From the NCBI GenBank assembly GCA_963575645.1, contig OY754466.1, forward strand, positions 2,272,001 to 2,336,000: a stretch of DNA of 64,000 bases, in the 5' to 3' direction. The notes beneath the pieces were generated by a model, which had not been told where the DNA came from, did no database searches, and was given only the letters and a program-made list of their open reading frames with translations. This DNA comes from Xanthostigma xanthostigma (lineage: Eukaryota; Arthropoda; Insecta; Raphidioptera; Raphidiidae). Of this stretch, positions 46,991-57,902 are shown piece by piece. Both the position numbers and the translations under genes were made by a program. Numbering within the stretch: position 1 is the stretch's first letter; every line of letters starts with the position of its first letter.

Positions 46991-47542
46991 TTTTTTTAAT
47001 TTCTAAATTGCCCCCCAAAAACGGAATTCGTTTAAGTACGCTGACTGTATATATGTAAAAAAAATATTTTAACGTCCATTAGATTTGGAGAAAATAAGAC
47101 GGACGGACAGACCAGACGCGATAGTGATCCTAAATAGTTGTTTTTCCATCTGGATGCACGAAATTCTAAAAATTATCTAGATTACAAAATGTTGCTCATT
47201 AATTTAAATGATAGTGGTCCTGCGACGAAGCGCGCCCGTCATCGTGTTAAACCGACCAATTATTGAAAAATAATTTGAAAATAAGTTTCACCGAATTAAT
47301 ATCACGTTATGGATTACGTGCGTATAGTTCTGTCATTAGTATTACGTAATACTATATAATTGGCACTCGAAGTGCCCACATGAACATTAGATTGGGGTTG
47401 ATAAAATACACATTATGGTGTAATTTGTCTGGCTACTAATTAGCACGGCTTGTCATCTACAATACGAACGTATTACAACATATTGTATCGCAAAATTTGT
47501 ACCTTTAAAACATTTGCAGAGTGTTCATTTGCAAACAAAAAA
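46991..47542. other. no gene seen
   Basis: Unassigned; 47040-47115 resembles a retrotransposon tail (GACGGACGGACAGACC). Confidence 0.35.
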
Positions 47543-48137
47543 TCATATATATCAATACGCTAAGGTTTAAGATGTTTGCCTCCCTTTTTAGAAAAAACCT
47601 CACAATTTCTCCACATAAATTATATATCATTTTACAGATAATTGCTTGCTCTACTGACATCGACAACTAAAAAATTTATTATTGCTTTTGTTTGTGTAAA
47701 TTAATTAAAATACAGCAACGCTGAACAACGTCTGCCATCTGACGGCTTTAATTTTGAAACAACGTCAACACTTCGATTTGTTATCTGACCTTCATATTGT
47801 AATACACCAGACACAATACTGCATACTGTCATCTGACGGCTTTATTTTTGAAACAGCGAGCAACGCTGAACAACGTCACAGCAATGCTGCATGATGCCAT
47901 CTGACGGCTTAGCTCAACGCTTTAGCTACTTGCGCCTCTATATGACAATTTTAGTAAAATATTTCTTCGATCTGTCATCTGAGCTTCATATTGTAATACA
48001 ACAAAAAGAAGAACGTTATAAGCAGTGTGCAAAATTAGAAACGAATTGAATACCTGCAATCATATTTAAAAAATAATTTTGTAAAGTGATTATTATTATA
48101 CTTATTTAGTGCGAATAATTCGCACAGGTCACTCTAG
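47543..48137 (+). mobile_element. Helitron family H1, copy 6
   Basis: Full length, A|TCATATATATCAATACG ... hairpin ... AGGTCACTCTAG|T. With the copy at 31938 it best defines the family ends. Confidence 0.88.
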
Positions 48138-48470
48138 TTTATCATAATATAAGAAAAAAGTAGTCCGCCATCTTGGGTTTAAAATAACCTCAAATAGTCT
48201 ATCGCGTATTCTACTCGTCAAACCCTTTAAAATTGATATCCATGCCAAGTGAGCTGTAAAACAGATAATCCTCCATTTTGGGGCGTCCGCCATACTGGAT
48301 TTATATACTATATCGCATTGTCACCAGATAAAGACAGTTCTGCAAAATTTCAAAGCTCTTGCTTAATTAGAACTAGTCGAAAGTTCGATTGCAAGATTTG
48401 ACCCAAATTGACTGACTCACTGACTAACATGTCAAGTTGAATAAAAGCTTGTAAAAATGAAAAATTGGAC
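48138..48470 (+). repeat. non-LTR retrotransposon 3'-region remnant
   Basis: Contains GTCCGCCAT, CAGTTCTGCAAAATTTC, GCTTAATTAGA, GATTTGACCC and AATAAAAGCTTGTAAAAAT, a combination I associate with lepidopteran LINE 3' regions. No coding part remains. Confidence 0.45.
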
Positions 48471-49254
48471 AATTACCAACAGATTCTAATGCTATTGTTT
48501 GTGCATGTATAAAAAAATAAAATGCATCCCTTGCGTCCCCCTAAAGTGCAAAAAAAAATATAAACTTGATTAATAAAACGTTGAAAAGTTAAACCATTAT
48601 TAATCAATAATAGTCAGAGTGCCCGTCGGCAAAAAATTTACTGACAAATACTCTCCCCAAACTATGTATTTGGCTTCATTAAGCCTAGTCTGACATCTAT
48701 TTCCTCTATGACTTTTTTTGATTTGGGGGCGTTTTCCCTCTAAATTTTCCGCAACATGTCGTTTTGAAGACATGTAAAAAATTTATAGATACTGTTTGTT
48801 TTTTTAATTGGATAGCTTAAAAACTTCAACCAAAACGTGAACGGTTTTGTCTTGTGGTTACAGATTGTAATCTTTTATGCTTAACGGCTGTTTCTCTAGT
48901 CCTACCCCCTAGTGATAGCTAGGACAGGCAATGCTACCTCCTATATGAACTAATATCCTTGGAGTTATGACGAAATCAGACGACTGTGGCCCTTATCGAA
49001 CTGGTGTATAGGCGCCACTTCGATATTGGCACGTGCAATATCGCATATAAAAGTGGGCACCTTGCACGCACAACACGTTCTCTACGCAGTGTACCAATCA
49101 GTGGTACTCAACAATAAACAACAAACTAGTTACTGGATTATTATACCAATATCTACAGTAAGTTGTAATATTTTTTCTGTTTGTTTTCTAATGCTGCCCG
49201 AGCGTTTCGATTTCCTTTATTCGCATCCTTATAATTTTTGAGAAATATAGTATA
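48471..49254. other. no gene seen
   Basis: Unassigned. Confidence 0.4.
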
Positions 49255-49824
49255 CTAGCGGTCCCGTCCGATTTCACCCGGGTGTAAAAGAACGAATGGG
49301 GAAGGGAGGAACATGAGTACACACATTCATCTTAGTTTATCGAGATGAATGTTGTGTCCAAATTTCATGATGAATCGGAGTTACCGTTCTAAAGTTTTAG
49401 TCGATTAAAAACAGTATTTATACTTTTTTTAACTAATAATTTTTTTTTAATTAATTAAATAAAATTAAAATAAATTTAAATGTAAGCCTTAGAAGAAAGC
49501 AATGTAGAAAATAAAAAAAAAATAAAAATGTATTCGCCCAACGTAGGGCTCGAACCCACGACCCTGATATTGACAGTCGTGTGCTCTACCGATTGAGTTA
49601 GTGCATTTCACCTGAATAGAAGCTTATTTTTGAGACACATTTTGCGGCATTTTTCATTAATGCTCCGCTCCTAATGATCGTAGCCTGATTTTATATAGCC
49701 TATAGCCTTCCTCGATAAATGGGCTAAACAACAAAAATTTTTTTTTCAATTTGAACCAGTAGTTCCTGAGATTAGCGCGTTCAAACAAACAAACAAACTC
49801 TTCAGCTTTATATATTAGTATAGA
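49255..49824 (-). mobile_element. Helitron family H2 with tRNA block, copy 3
   Basis: Full length on the minus strand: TC at 49823-49824, the CACCCGG hairpin region and CTAG at 49255-49258. Contains a tRNA-like block in the same internal position as copies 1 and 2. Confidence 0.85.
49535..49605 (-). ncRNA. tRNA-Lys-like block in Helitron
   Basis: The 3' half (CAGGGTCGTGGGTTCGAGCC, then CTACGTTGGGCG) is almost that of tRNA-Lys-CUU. The 5' half is altered (TGCACTAACTCAATCGG) and the anticodon arm reads GACTGTCAATATC, so it is a pseudo-tRNA with an intact B box. Confidence 0.7.
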
Positions 49825-50036
49825 TTACACCACAAGGGCCAACTATACTATTTTTCTTCATACCTCGGTCGTAAGTACCCTTATTAAATAGGTACATTAA
49901 TTAATTAATTACATAAAAACAGATAAATACCAAGCAAGGAGCTTTGAAGTTATACGTAAAAACACGAATGACAGCTGTTCGCGACTACTAGCTAAAATGC
50001 AATTGGGTTGCTATGGAAACGACATCTAACCAACAG

Positions 50037-51047
50037 ATTGAAACTGTCCGCCGAGATTTTTTTGGAGAACCATAGTTGAAAAGATTTTTAGGAAATGAAA
50101 CTAACTCCAAAATTTGTTCTTTATAAAATTCTTAAAGTATTTAATTCCTTTGATATGATAAGTCGCTTTCGAAATATATCATTACATCTTCAGATCTATA
50201 TATATTTAGAATTTTGAGAACTATATCTATTTTCATTAAGAGTATTCGTCCCTGCAAATACCCCCTGCACCCTTCATCTCAAATCTTTTCCCCTCTCCTA
50301 AAAACGGTTCGCGCTCTCCCGACGCTATTTTTAAAGCTAGAGGGTTCTGGTAAACGCCAAATGAAAGACAAAGAATCAGACTACAGATCCTTCAGGCGAT
50401 TTTTTTGAAAAAAATTCCTGAAAAAACTAACAACCTTTTGAAAAAAATAATAAGTTCCGTAATATTTCACACGTAGGCGAAACTGTTTTTCAAAAAATTC
50501 GCCTGAAGGATCTGTAGTCTGATTCTTTGTCTTTCATTTGGCGTTTACCAGAACCTTCTAGCTTTAAAAATAGCGTCGGGAGAGCGCGAACCGTTTTTAG
50601 GCGATGGGAAAAGATTTGAGATGAAGGGTGCAGGGGGTATTTGCAGGGACGAATACTCTTAGGAGAAATTTTTATCAAATTATCATTTTTAACAATTCAT
50701 TTCGTATTTCCATTGTGAAATTTTATAATATCGTTGAATGAGTAAAAGTTAATGATTTATCAAAGAAATTGTCTGTATATTGATATATGTGACTATTAAA
50801 GCCATGTCACTGTCCACAGGACATTATTAAAAACGATTTTATAAAATTTCACAATGGAAATACGAAATGAATTGTTAAAAAATGAAAATTTGCTAAAAAT
50901 TTCTTTTAATGAAAATAGATATAGTCCTCAAAATTTGTAGTAAAAGATGTAATGTATTACGAAAGCGGCTTATTATATCAACGGAATTAAAGACTTTAAG
51001 AATTTCATAACAAATTTTGGAGTTGGTTTCACTTCTTAAAAATCTTT
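50037..51047. mobile_element. large foldback with 12-bp target duplication
   Basis: The imperfect inverted arms (from GAAAAGATTTTTAGGAAATG at 50078 to its complement ending 51049) are about 250 bp. TCTAACCAACAG at 50025-50036 and 51048-51059 looks like the target duplication. Family G copy 2 is inserted in the left arm at TTAA; the right arm keeps the uninterrupted sequence at 50906-50909. Confidence 0.8.
50240..50658. mobile_element. TTAA-flanked foldback, family G, copy 2
   Basis: 419 bp, GAGTATTCGTCCCT ends, preceded by TTAA and followed by TTAG. Nested in the larger foldback. The opposing 60-64-residue frames on the two arms are mirror images, not genes. Confidence 0.88.
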
Positions 51048-51222
51048 TCTAACCAACAGTTATGACAGGTGATTTTTCTTTACTGCCGCCCGAAGGTAAG
51101 TACTGCCCGCATCAGTGCGTGTAATCCAACCAATGCGTAAATGTTAGACTTTCTGTCTTACAATAGATGCCGAAAGTATGCACTTTCGATCGAGAAATGA
51201 AGAAAATATGTTAGTTACAAAT

Positions 51223-51769
51223 CAGCGTTGCCAGTTTTTTTTTTTGCCAAGTCGGGATTTTGGAACTCTTTGAGTGAAAACAGCGGGATTCTTTCGTCGA
51301 AAGCGGGACATATTAAAAAAACGTATATAATCAGAAGTTTTCAAATACCTATTTATCTTTTTATTTGAATTAAAATTACGTTTACGTGACAATAGCAAAA
51401 ATAGCCATAGAAAATGTGTTTTAATAAAAATATAATATTTTAAATCAGATTTACCCTATCGTTAAATAGTTGTCTTATTCGTCTGCAGAATAATAAAAAA
51501 AAATACAGAAAACAAAATCAAAAAAGGTTTATTCATTAGAAAAATATGGCGTTTCAAACAATAGTCTGTGGAGTGAGTGTTAGAAATTGCAACTTACAAT
51601 AAGAGAATAATTATTTATAAGAATTACTTATTCATGATATTTCTGTGAAGATTTAACTTCTTTTAAAGTTATCCCCGAAAAGCGGGACTGAGCCTGTCCC
51701 GCGCGGGACATTTAATTTTGATTTAAAAATCGGGACGTCCCGCCAAAATCGGGACGTCTGGCAACGCTG
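51223..51769. mobile_element. hAT-type miniature element, family I, copy 1
   Basis: Inverted ends CAGCGTTGCCAG with exact 8-bp duplication TTACAAAT (51215-51222, 51770-51777). Subterminal GCGGGA/TCCCGC repeats. No transposase. Confidence 0.93.
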
Positions 51770-51777
51770 TTACAAAT

Positions 51778-52068
51778 CCAATCGAAGGTCAAGTATAGTC
51801 ACTGCAATCCTTGATCGCAAGTTGAGCTTAATTTGAAAAGTAAGGCTTGTCTCTACGAAATACTGATCCATAGTCACTGGTATTTACGTATACGTGTTTT
51901 TTGGTCCAAACTAAATAGTCGTTATCATAATATTCAAAGTTACACAACGTTCACAACGACTGCCTGACATTGGCTGAAGGAACGAACAAAACGGGACCGA
52001 TACAGAGATTGTTGAAGCAGCTGCCGTCACGTCGGTTGAATTTTGACCGAGATCATCTACTGGCAGTA
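51778..52068. other. no gene seen
   Basis: Unassigned. Confidence 0.4.
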
Positions 52069-52791
52069 CAGTGGACCCCCGGTAATCCGGTCCCTGTCTA
52101 ATCCGACACCCCTTGTAATGCGACATGGTCTATTATTTATTATTGAATATTTTAAAGTGAAACTTTTATTCTATCGCCCCGAATTTTTCTGGCCGGTCTG
52201 TTGCATGTCGCATTACAGGCGGCCGCGGAGTAGGGGTAAAGTGAAAGGCGTTCGGAGTAGGCGCTCGGTAGAGCAGCCAAGGCCAATATGGCGGCGCCCA
52301 TGGTTAGCATCTGCTGACCGTGTAGTATGTATAACACATAGTCAGTCTGTCATGCGGGCAAGTGCTGTACAGTGTTTACATGTTTTTATTCGTGTATTCA
52401 TGTGAATATTGTTGTTTATAATTAATCGTGATGGATAAGTGTCTACAATCCAACGCCTACAATCCAATAAAAGTTTCACTCGCGTCGTGGTTTCTTAAAA
52501 CCACACAACTGTTTGTTTTTTTTGACAATCTTCGTTAATGCATGATTGAACAAGTTATAACTTGTACGAACTACCACTATTGTGCTCGACGCGTAGGGTA
52601 TTCTATAGCATTAATGACATTAATTTTATAATAAAACGTAAGCTATCTATTGTGTTGTTTAATTTACAAAATTTGACATACATAATGAAGTATGATTTGT
52701 ACTTCAGAGTAGGCAGTACTCTATAATCCGACAAATTTGATAGTCCGACACTGCCCTGCAAAATGTTTGTCGGATTACCGGTTGTCTACTG
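52069..52791. mobile_element. Tigger/pogo-like DNA element
   Basis: Ends CAGTGGACCCCCGGTAATCC and, reversed, CAGTAGACAACCGGTAATCC, with TA on both sides. The 5' third is GC-rich (CGGCCGCGGAG, ATGGCGGCGCCC). The 120-codon frame across it does not resemble a transposase. Internally deleted, non-autonomous. Confidence 0.82.
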
Positions 52792-52793
52792 TA

Positions 52794-54010
52794 TTGGGAA
52801 ATAAGGATTGTTAGCAATCACAACTCCTGATTTTTTTTTCGATTTTTTATACAAGCTAAAAAACACGAAAATATTGAAAATTATAAAAAAAATTGAAAAA
52901 CATTTTTTTAGCCCTATTTTCACCTCTAAATTAAAATTAGAAATATTGGTGGTAGAGTTCCGGGAGGAGAGACTTTTTTGTAGGAATTTTCCTGCTCTTT
53001 CAAAATCTTTTTTGAGATTTCAGATCAGCGTTGCCAGTTTATTTTTTCGCCAAGTCGGGATTTTGGAACTCTTTGAGTGAAAACAGCGGGATTCTTTCGT
53101 CGAAAGCGGGACATAGTAAAGTAAAGTTTTCAAATACCTATTTATCTTTTTATTTGAATTAAAATTACGTTTACGTGACAATAGCAAAAATAGCCATAGA
53201 AAATGTATTTTAATAAAAATATAATATTTTAAATCAGATTTACCCTATCGTTAAATAGTTGAGTCTTATTCGTCTTCAGAACAAAAAAAAAAACAGAAAT
53301 CAAAATCAAAAAAGTTTTATTCATTAGAAAAATATGGCGTTTCAAACAATAGTCTGTGGAGTGAGTGTTACAAATTGCAACTTACAATAAGAGAATAATT
53401 ATTTATAAGAATTACTTATTCATGATATTTATGTGAAGATTTAACTTCTTTTAAAGTTATCCCCGAGTTATCCCCGAAAAGCGGGACTGAGTCTGTCCCG
53501 CGCGGGACATTTAATTTTGATTTAAAAATCGGGACGTTCCGCCAAAATCGGGACGTCTGGCAACGCTGTTTCAGATATATGCAGTAGTTTTTGAGATATT
53601 CGCAAAAAACCAAACGCGTCTTTTTTTCTACTAAAATGTTCATACCTTTTGCAATTTTTTCGTCCCCCACTTCAATTTTTTCAAAAGGTTTTTAGATGTC
53701 ATTCCAAATCGATTGACACCGTGATCATAATTTTCGGTAAAGGAAGACCGGAATGCATCAAAAAGGGATTAGAAATATTGATGGTAGAGTTACGGGAATT
53801 TTCCTGCTCTTCCAGAATTTTTTTTATGATTTCAGATATATGAAATAGTTTTTGAGATATTCGCAAAAAACCAAACACCTCCTTTTTCATTTACTAAAAT
53901 GCTTTTAACTTTTGCAATTTTTTCGTCCCTCACTTCAATTTTTTCAATATGATCATAATTTTCGGTACAGGATGACTGCTGGAATTCATCAAAAAGGGAC
54001 ATGTGAACTA
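52794..54010. repeat. degenerate tandem repeat, ~290-bp units
   Basis: The block AGAAATATTG(A/G)TGGTAGAG ... TTTCAGATATATG ... GATATTCGCAAAAAACCAAAC ... GCAATTTTTTCGTCC occurs twice, at about 52935-53690 (interrupted by the hAT insertion) and 53770-53965. Confidence 0.75.
53026..53568. mobile_element. hAT-type miniature element, family I, copy 2
   Basis: Same ends as copy 1, 8-bp duplication TTTCAGAT (53018-53025, 53569-53576). The neighbouring repeat unit has the uninterrupted site GATTTCAGATATATG near 53828, confirming the insertion and the 8-bp duplication. Confidence 0.95.
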
Positions 54011-54466
54011 GACAAGACGTTCTGTTTTGAGATTGCATGTAAAAAAACGCAAAATCTGTATTTTAGTCTATACGACCTTTAGGTATATCTAAACACTAAG
54101 ATTAATTAACATTTTTGTATTTCAATATTTCATAATTAGTTTCTAGTATTCTGCTCGACTTGTTCGTATTTTAGACTCCGCAATATTTCATTTGAATTGT
54201 TTTCTTTTTCTTTCTTAACGCTGGTATCGTAATGCCTAAAGGTATCGGATCTTAGGTATTTACATAATATGTAGGTGGTAGTTACTGGTTTGGGAAGCTA
54301 TCACTTGTATGTACCGTTGGCACTACTGGATGTCCGCCCAACATGTGGGACACGATATAGGACAATATGGAAATTGAAGAAAGGGATTGGAAAACTATAT
54401 TAATATAATTAAATTAATAATAAAAACATAATTTTTAGAATTATGTTTCCTAATTCAGCAGATAAA
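54011..54466. other. no gene seen
   Basis: Unassigned. Confidence 0.4.
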
Positions 54467-54828
54467 TCTATACTAATATATAAAGCTGAAGAGTTTGTTT
54501 GTTTGTTGGGTTGAACGCGCTAATCTCATGAACTACTGGTTCGAATTGAATTTTTTTTTTGGATAGGTAGTCCATTTATCGAGGAAGGCTATAGGCTATA
54601 TAATATCACGCTACGACCAATAGGAGTGGAGCATCAATGAAAAATGTTGCAAAATATAACTACTAAAAAATTTGTCCGTCCGACAAAAACTATTGAACGG
54701 TAACTCCGATCATCATGAAATTTGGACACAACATTCATCTCGGTAAACTAAGATAAACGTGCGTACTCATGTCCCTCCCTCCCCCATTCGTTCTTTTACA
54801 CCCGGGTGAAACCGGGCGGGACAGCTAG
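54467..54828 (+). mobile_element. Helitron family H2 without tRNA block
   Basis: A|TCTATACTAATATATAAAG ... CACCCGGGTGAAACCGGGCGGGACAGCTAG|T. Same ends as the tRNA-bearing copies, but the central segment is absent, giving a 362-bp form. Confidence 0.87.
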
Positions 54829-56058
54829 TATTTTATAAGTAAAATCGTCCGACATTGCGATCGCAGTATTACAAATACCTATGTAGTACCTACTTCATCA
54901 CACAGCTTAAGCCGATGGATCTAGAAGCATGAAATTTTGTACAGGAGTTCCTTATATAACGTAGGTGAGCACTAAGAACGGGTTTTTGAAAATTCGTTCC
55001 CTAAGGGGGTCAAATATTTAATCTATGAATTAAAAAATATCAAATGCCGGTGATACTAAATATTGCAGACAACTGATAAAGAGCTAACACAAATAATACT
55101 GTAATACGGTGGAGTCGAAGGCTCCACTACTGTTGTATAAAACAAATTAGAATATAGAATGATTACTTTATTGAAAACCAAACGAGGTACAATAGCGTCA
55201 TAAGTACATAAAATTAATTTTGACAGATTTGTCTTAATATTGCCCGCGGCAATCATATGGACAACAACAATTTCATTACTCTATGTTCATCTCAGTCGCG
55301 TGCGAATCCGCGGGTAGTGACTAGTAAAATATTAAAAAAATACAATCGTGTTACGGAGAACAATCACATATTTTTCAGATTCGATAGATAGATAGATAGA
55401 TAGAGTTTATTATTATAGACCTCTATATGAGGTATAAATTCGTCATACAAAAAATTACAATAAAATATGTGGTAACTTAGTCAACATATTTTTAAAAATT
55501 TTAAAATTAGTATCAATGTTATACTCAGACAGTTAGGCAAAACATCGCACCTAAGTGGTTGAAGCAGAAATAGATAGATAAATAAATAGAATATATATTA
55601 ATAGAATAATATATTAATTTGTCAAATTAAGTAGGTCAACGTTTTTCACGAATGTCATCCCATCCTTGGAGTTGGCAGGGGTGTTACATTTACATATATA
55701 TAGCTACATATGTAATCTAATATCCTGGCCGTATCGTATTGTATATAAGGTCGTGCATTTCAACGAAATTATATACCTTCCCTCCAAATCCGTATAATAA
55801 AAGCCCATTACAGATTTTATTCTTGCGTGAAATTTTATACGTTATTTCAATGACATTCACTTTTGTACATGCAGTTTTTCACTGTCAATTTACCGCTAAC
55901 AGCCCTGCGTAAACTGTTGAAAACAGTTGGCTATCTTATTTCTTTAAAACGGTTTACCAACCATTTAACTGTTACTGACGATAGAGAGAAGGAAACTGAT
56001 TCCCATCATTTTACATACAAAAAGTCATTTATTTTAACGAAATACAACACACAAAATA
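54829..56058. other. no gene; simple repeats
   Basis: A (GATA)n run lies at about 55384-55404. GAATCCGCGGGTAGTGACTAGT near 55305-55324 resembles a Helitron 3' end, but no matching start was found. Confidence 0.35.
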
Positions 56059-56495
56059 CAGTTTAAACTCTATATAGCGACATTCAAGGGACTGTGCACT
56101 TTGTGGCGTTATTGAGAGTTGTCGTTCAACAGAGAGAAAAAATTATCCGTTAATATTTTTTTACTATAATACTATAATATATAAAATTTACAACTGACCA
56201 ACTAAGAATATGATAACTTATCGATAAGCAACTGAGCGAAACACATATGAAAGATAATCCCAACAAACAAACAACGAATTTCTTAGGATCTTCGGTACGC
56301 ATGATGCCGACAACAAAGCAACAAAATAACAAACAAGTACCTACCTACTGTTTATTGTTTAATGATAACGTATTGTTGTCGTTATTTGAGTGTATCATTG
56401 TATGAGCAACAAGGTAAACCAACTAGAGTTAAGTAATTTCGACGTTTTAAGGAGTTTGTCGTTATATCGAGTGACGTTAAATGGAGTTTACACTG
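56059..56495. mobile_element. pogo/Tc1-type miniature element, family J, copy 2
   Basis: Ends CAGTTTAAACTCTATATAGCG and, reversed, CAGTGTAAACTCCATTTAACG, flanked by TA. The interior is the inverse of 28036-28457. A further right-end fragment of the family lies at 56600-56670. Confidence 0.85.
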
Positions 56496-56670
56496 TATAT
56501 TGTAAAATGATTTTGAAAAGAGGCGTGTAAATCAAGAAAATGAGAAGATCACGTTCTACAAAACTGCACGATTAGTGTTCCGTGTGTTCTATAGCCAAGG
56601 TAAACCAACTAGTGTTAGTAATAAAGGAGTTTATCGTTATATAGAGTGACGTTAAATGGAGTTTACACTG

Positions 56671-57047
56671 TACTGGCAACCCAGGTCCGGCTTCGTCCGG
56701 ATTTTTAGATTGTCTATTGACATAGTGCAGCGAACTTTCTTACAGGATATAGAGATATTTGCCCGGCGACGTTTTTTAAATTAAATTAATAATTAATAGA
56801 TAATTAAAAACAAAATTAAATTACTTCAGAAATTCTCATAGAATTCTGTCCCGTGTATTGGAGGCCTCAATACAAAAGTAACATGCTTTTATTTTCGAAA
56901 GCCCTCCCTATTTCTGTCCTCGGAGAGAGGGTCTGTCCCGTGTTCTGTACTATAAGTGTGTCAACGGGAGCCTTTTAGATGGCCCGGAAAGATAGACAGA
57001 CAGATGCTCAATAGGAAATTATACATGTAGTGATGTAGATAACTTAC
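56671..57047. other. retroelement-like remnant, unassigned
   Basis: CCAGGTCCGGCTTCGTCCGG and CGGGAGCCTTTTAGATGGCCC are the only distinctive pieces; possibly a non-LTR 3' region. Confidence 0.3.
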
Positions 57048-57105
57048 TGATTGAATTGTTTTCTTTTTGAAGCGATGAGAAGTTGTAATATTTTGCGTCA
57101 CTAAC
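57048..57105 (-). CDS. candidate 58-bp cadherin-gene exon
   Basis: A short candidate exon on the minus strand, with a T-rich tract plus CAG before it and a perfect GTAAGT donor after it. Read in phase 0 it gives VSDAKYYNFSSLQKENNSI plus one leftover base (A). That base joins the GT at the start of the exon at 17678-17784 to give Ser, continuing as [10 protein letters not shown]. So orientation, splice sites and phase all fit direct splicing, and KYYNFSS... could be the strand before the 'G-V-I-x-T' part of a cadherin repeat. The expected 'F-x-I-D-x-x-T-G' segment is poorly matched, and the piece is too short to identify alone. It could be a chance open frame with good splice signals. If real, the intron between the two exons is 39,263 bp. 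Confidence 0.52.
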
Positions 57106-57389
57106 CTGAAATAAAAAAACATATGTTAGAATGATATTATAACTTATAAAAAAGCAGTTTATTTAAAAAATCGATTAAGTCTATCGAGAGTTATCGTGGT
57201 CACACATATAACATTTAAAAAAATGATGCCAAACTTCTTAGGAGGCTATATGAAACGTCGAAAAATTTTGGTCCGACCCTTAGATCCCGCCATCCAACCG
57301 ACGCCAATAGTGTAAGTGTCTTATAGCCAATACACTAATAATGATATGCATGGCGTATGTAATGACATTCAATGTTTGAAGTATGATTA

Positions 57390-57780
57390 AAATTTATTTA
57401 AAAAAAAATATAGTTTAAAAAAACTAAAAAATACGCTTTATATCGAACTAAAAAGTAAAAAATTTTTTTTTTAAATACCTAAGCTTAAAACAATAGAGAA
57501 TAAAAAATATTAATATTATTGTGAAAAAAGCGTGGGGTGCTCGATGTACCTACGAAAATGTGGAACAAAGCGCCGCACGCTTTTTCACAATAATACTAGT
57601 ATTTTTTATTCATTATTTAAGCTTATTTAAAAAAAATATTTTTTACCTTTTATTTCGATATAAAGCGTTTTTTAGTTTTTTTTTAATTTTATTTATTTTC
57701 CACTTTTTAGTTTGATATAAAGCGTGTTTTTTAGTTTTTTCTAAACTATATTTATTATCCACTTTTTAGCTCGATTTATT
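57390..57780. mobile_element. foldback element with duplicated right arm
   Basis: Arms meet around 57555 and include TTATTGTGAAAAAAGCGTG and its complement. Part of the right arm (GATATAAAGCG...CCACTTTTTAG) is duplicated in tandem with a period of about 60 bp. Confidence 0.7.
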
Positions 57781-57816
57781 GTCAAAAATTTGCCGAAAAA
57801 AAAACAATTTTTTTTT

Positions 57817-57902
57817 CGGCGTGGACGGGATTAGAACCCACGACCCGTAATTCCGAGAGTTGACGTCAGCGAAGACCCGTGCCTTAGACCGCACGGCTAA
57901 CC
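57817..57902 (-). ncRNA. tRNA-like remnant (class II-like)
   Basis: Minus strand: A-box-like TTAGCCGTGCGGTCTAAGG and B-box-like GGGTTCTAATCCC, about 45 bases apart, suggesting a long variable arm as in tRNA-Leu/Ser. The anticodon arm does not fold cleanly and the B box has one mismatch, so it is a tRNA-derived SINE head or tRNA pseudogene. Confidence 0.5.

Larger units (their letters stand above)
49830..51214 (+). repeat. repeat family H, split by a foldback
   Basis: 49830-50024 and 51060-51214 rebuild one copy of the repeat seen at 44500-44850. A ~1-kb foldback is inserted between, flanked by the direct repeat TCTAACCAACAG. Confidence 0.75.
17785..57047 (-). other. putative 39-kb intron filled with mobile elements
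   Basis: The interval between the two minus-strand exons. I found no other convincing exon in it, only transposon-derived repeats and unassigned AT-rich DNA. Its status as one intron depends on the 57048-57105 exon being real and on no microexon being missed. The splice phases at both ends agree (one base carried out of the upstream exon, two bases carried in downstream). Confidence 0.5.

Noticed and set aside
18203-48050. Recurring 86-92-residue frames with the same Leu/Val-rich start (18203, 29151, 30430, 32179 and others)
   Set aside because: All are the same strand of Helitron family H1. The frames break differently in each copy (6921-7151 is shorter), giving no sign of protein-level constraint.
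21765-50678. Matching 62-79-residue frames on opposite strands at 21765, 50214 and 50490
   Set aside because: Mirror translations of the inverted arms of family G.
52043-52405. 120-codon forward frame
   Set aside because: Crosses the left end of a Tigger/pogo-like element and shows no transposase motifs.
55305-55324. Helitron 3' end
   Set aside because: CTAGT with a GC-rich lead-in is present, but no hairpin or matching 5' end was found.
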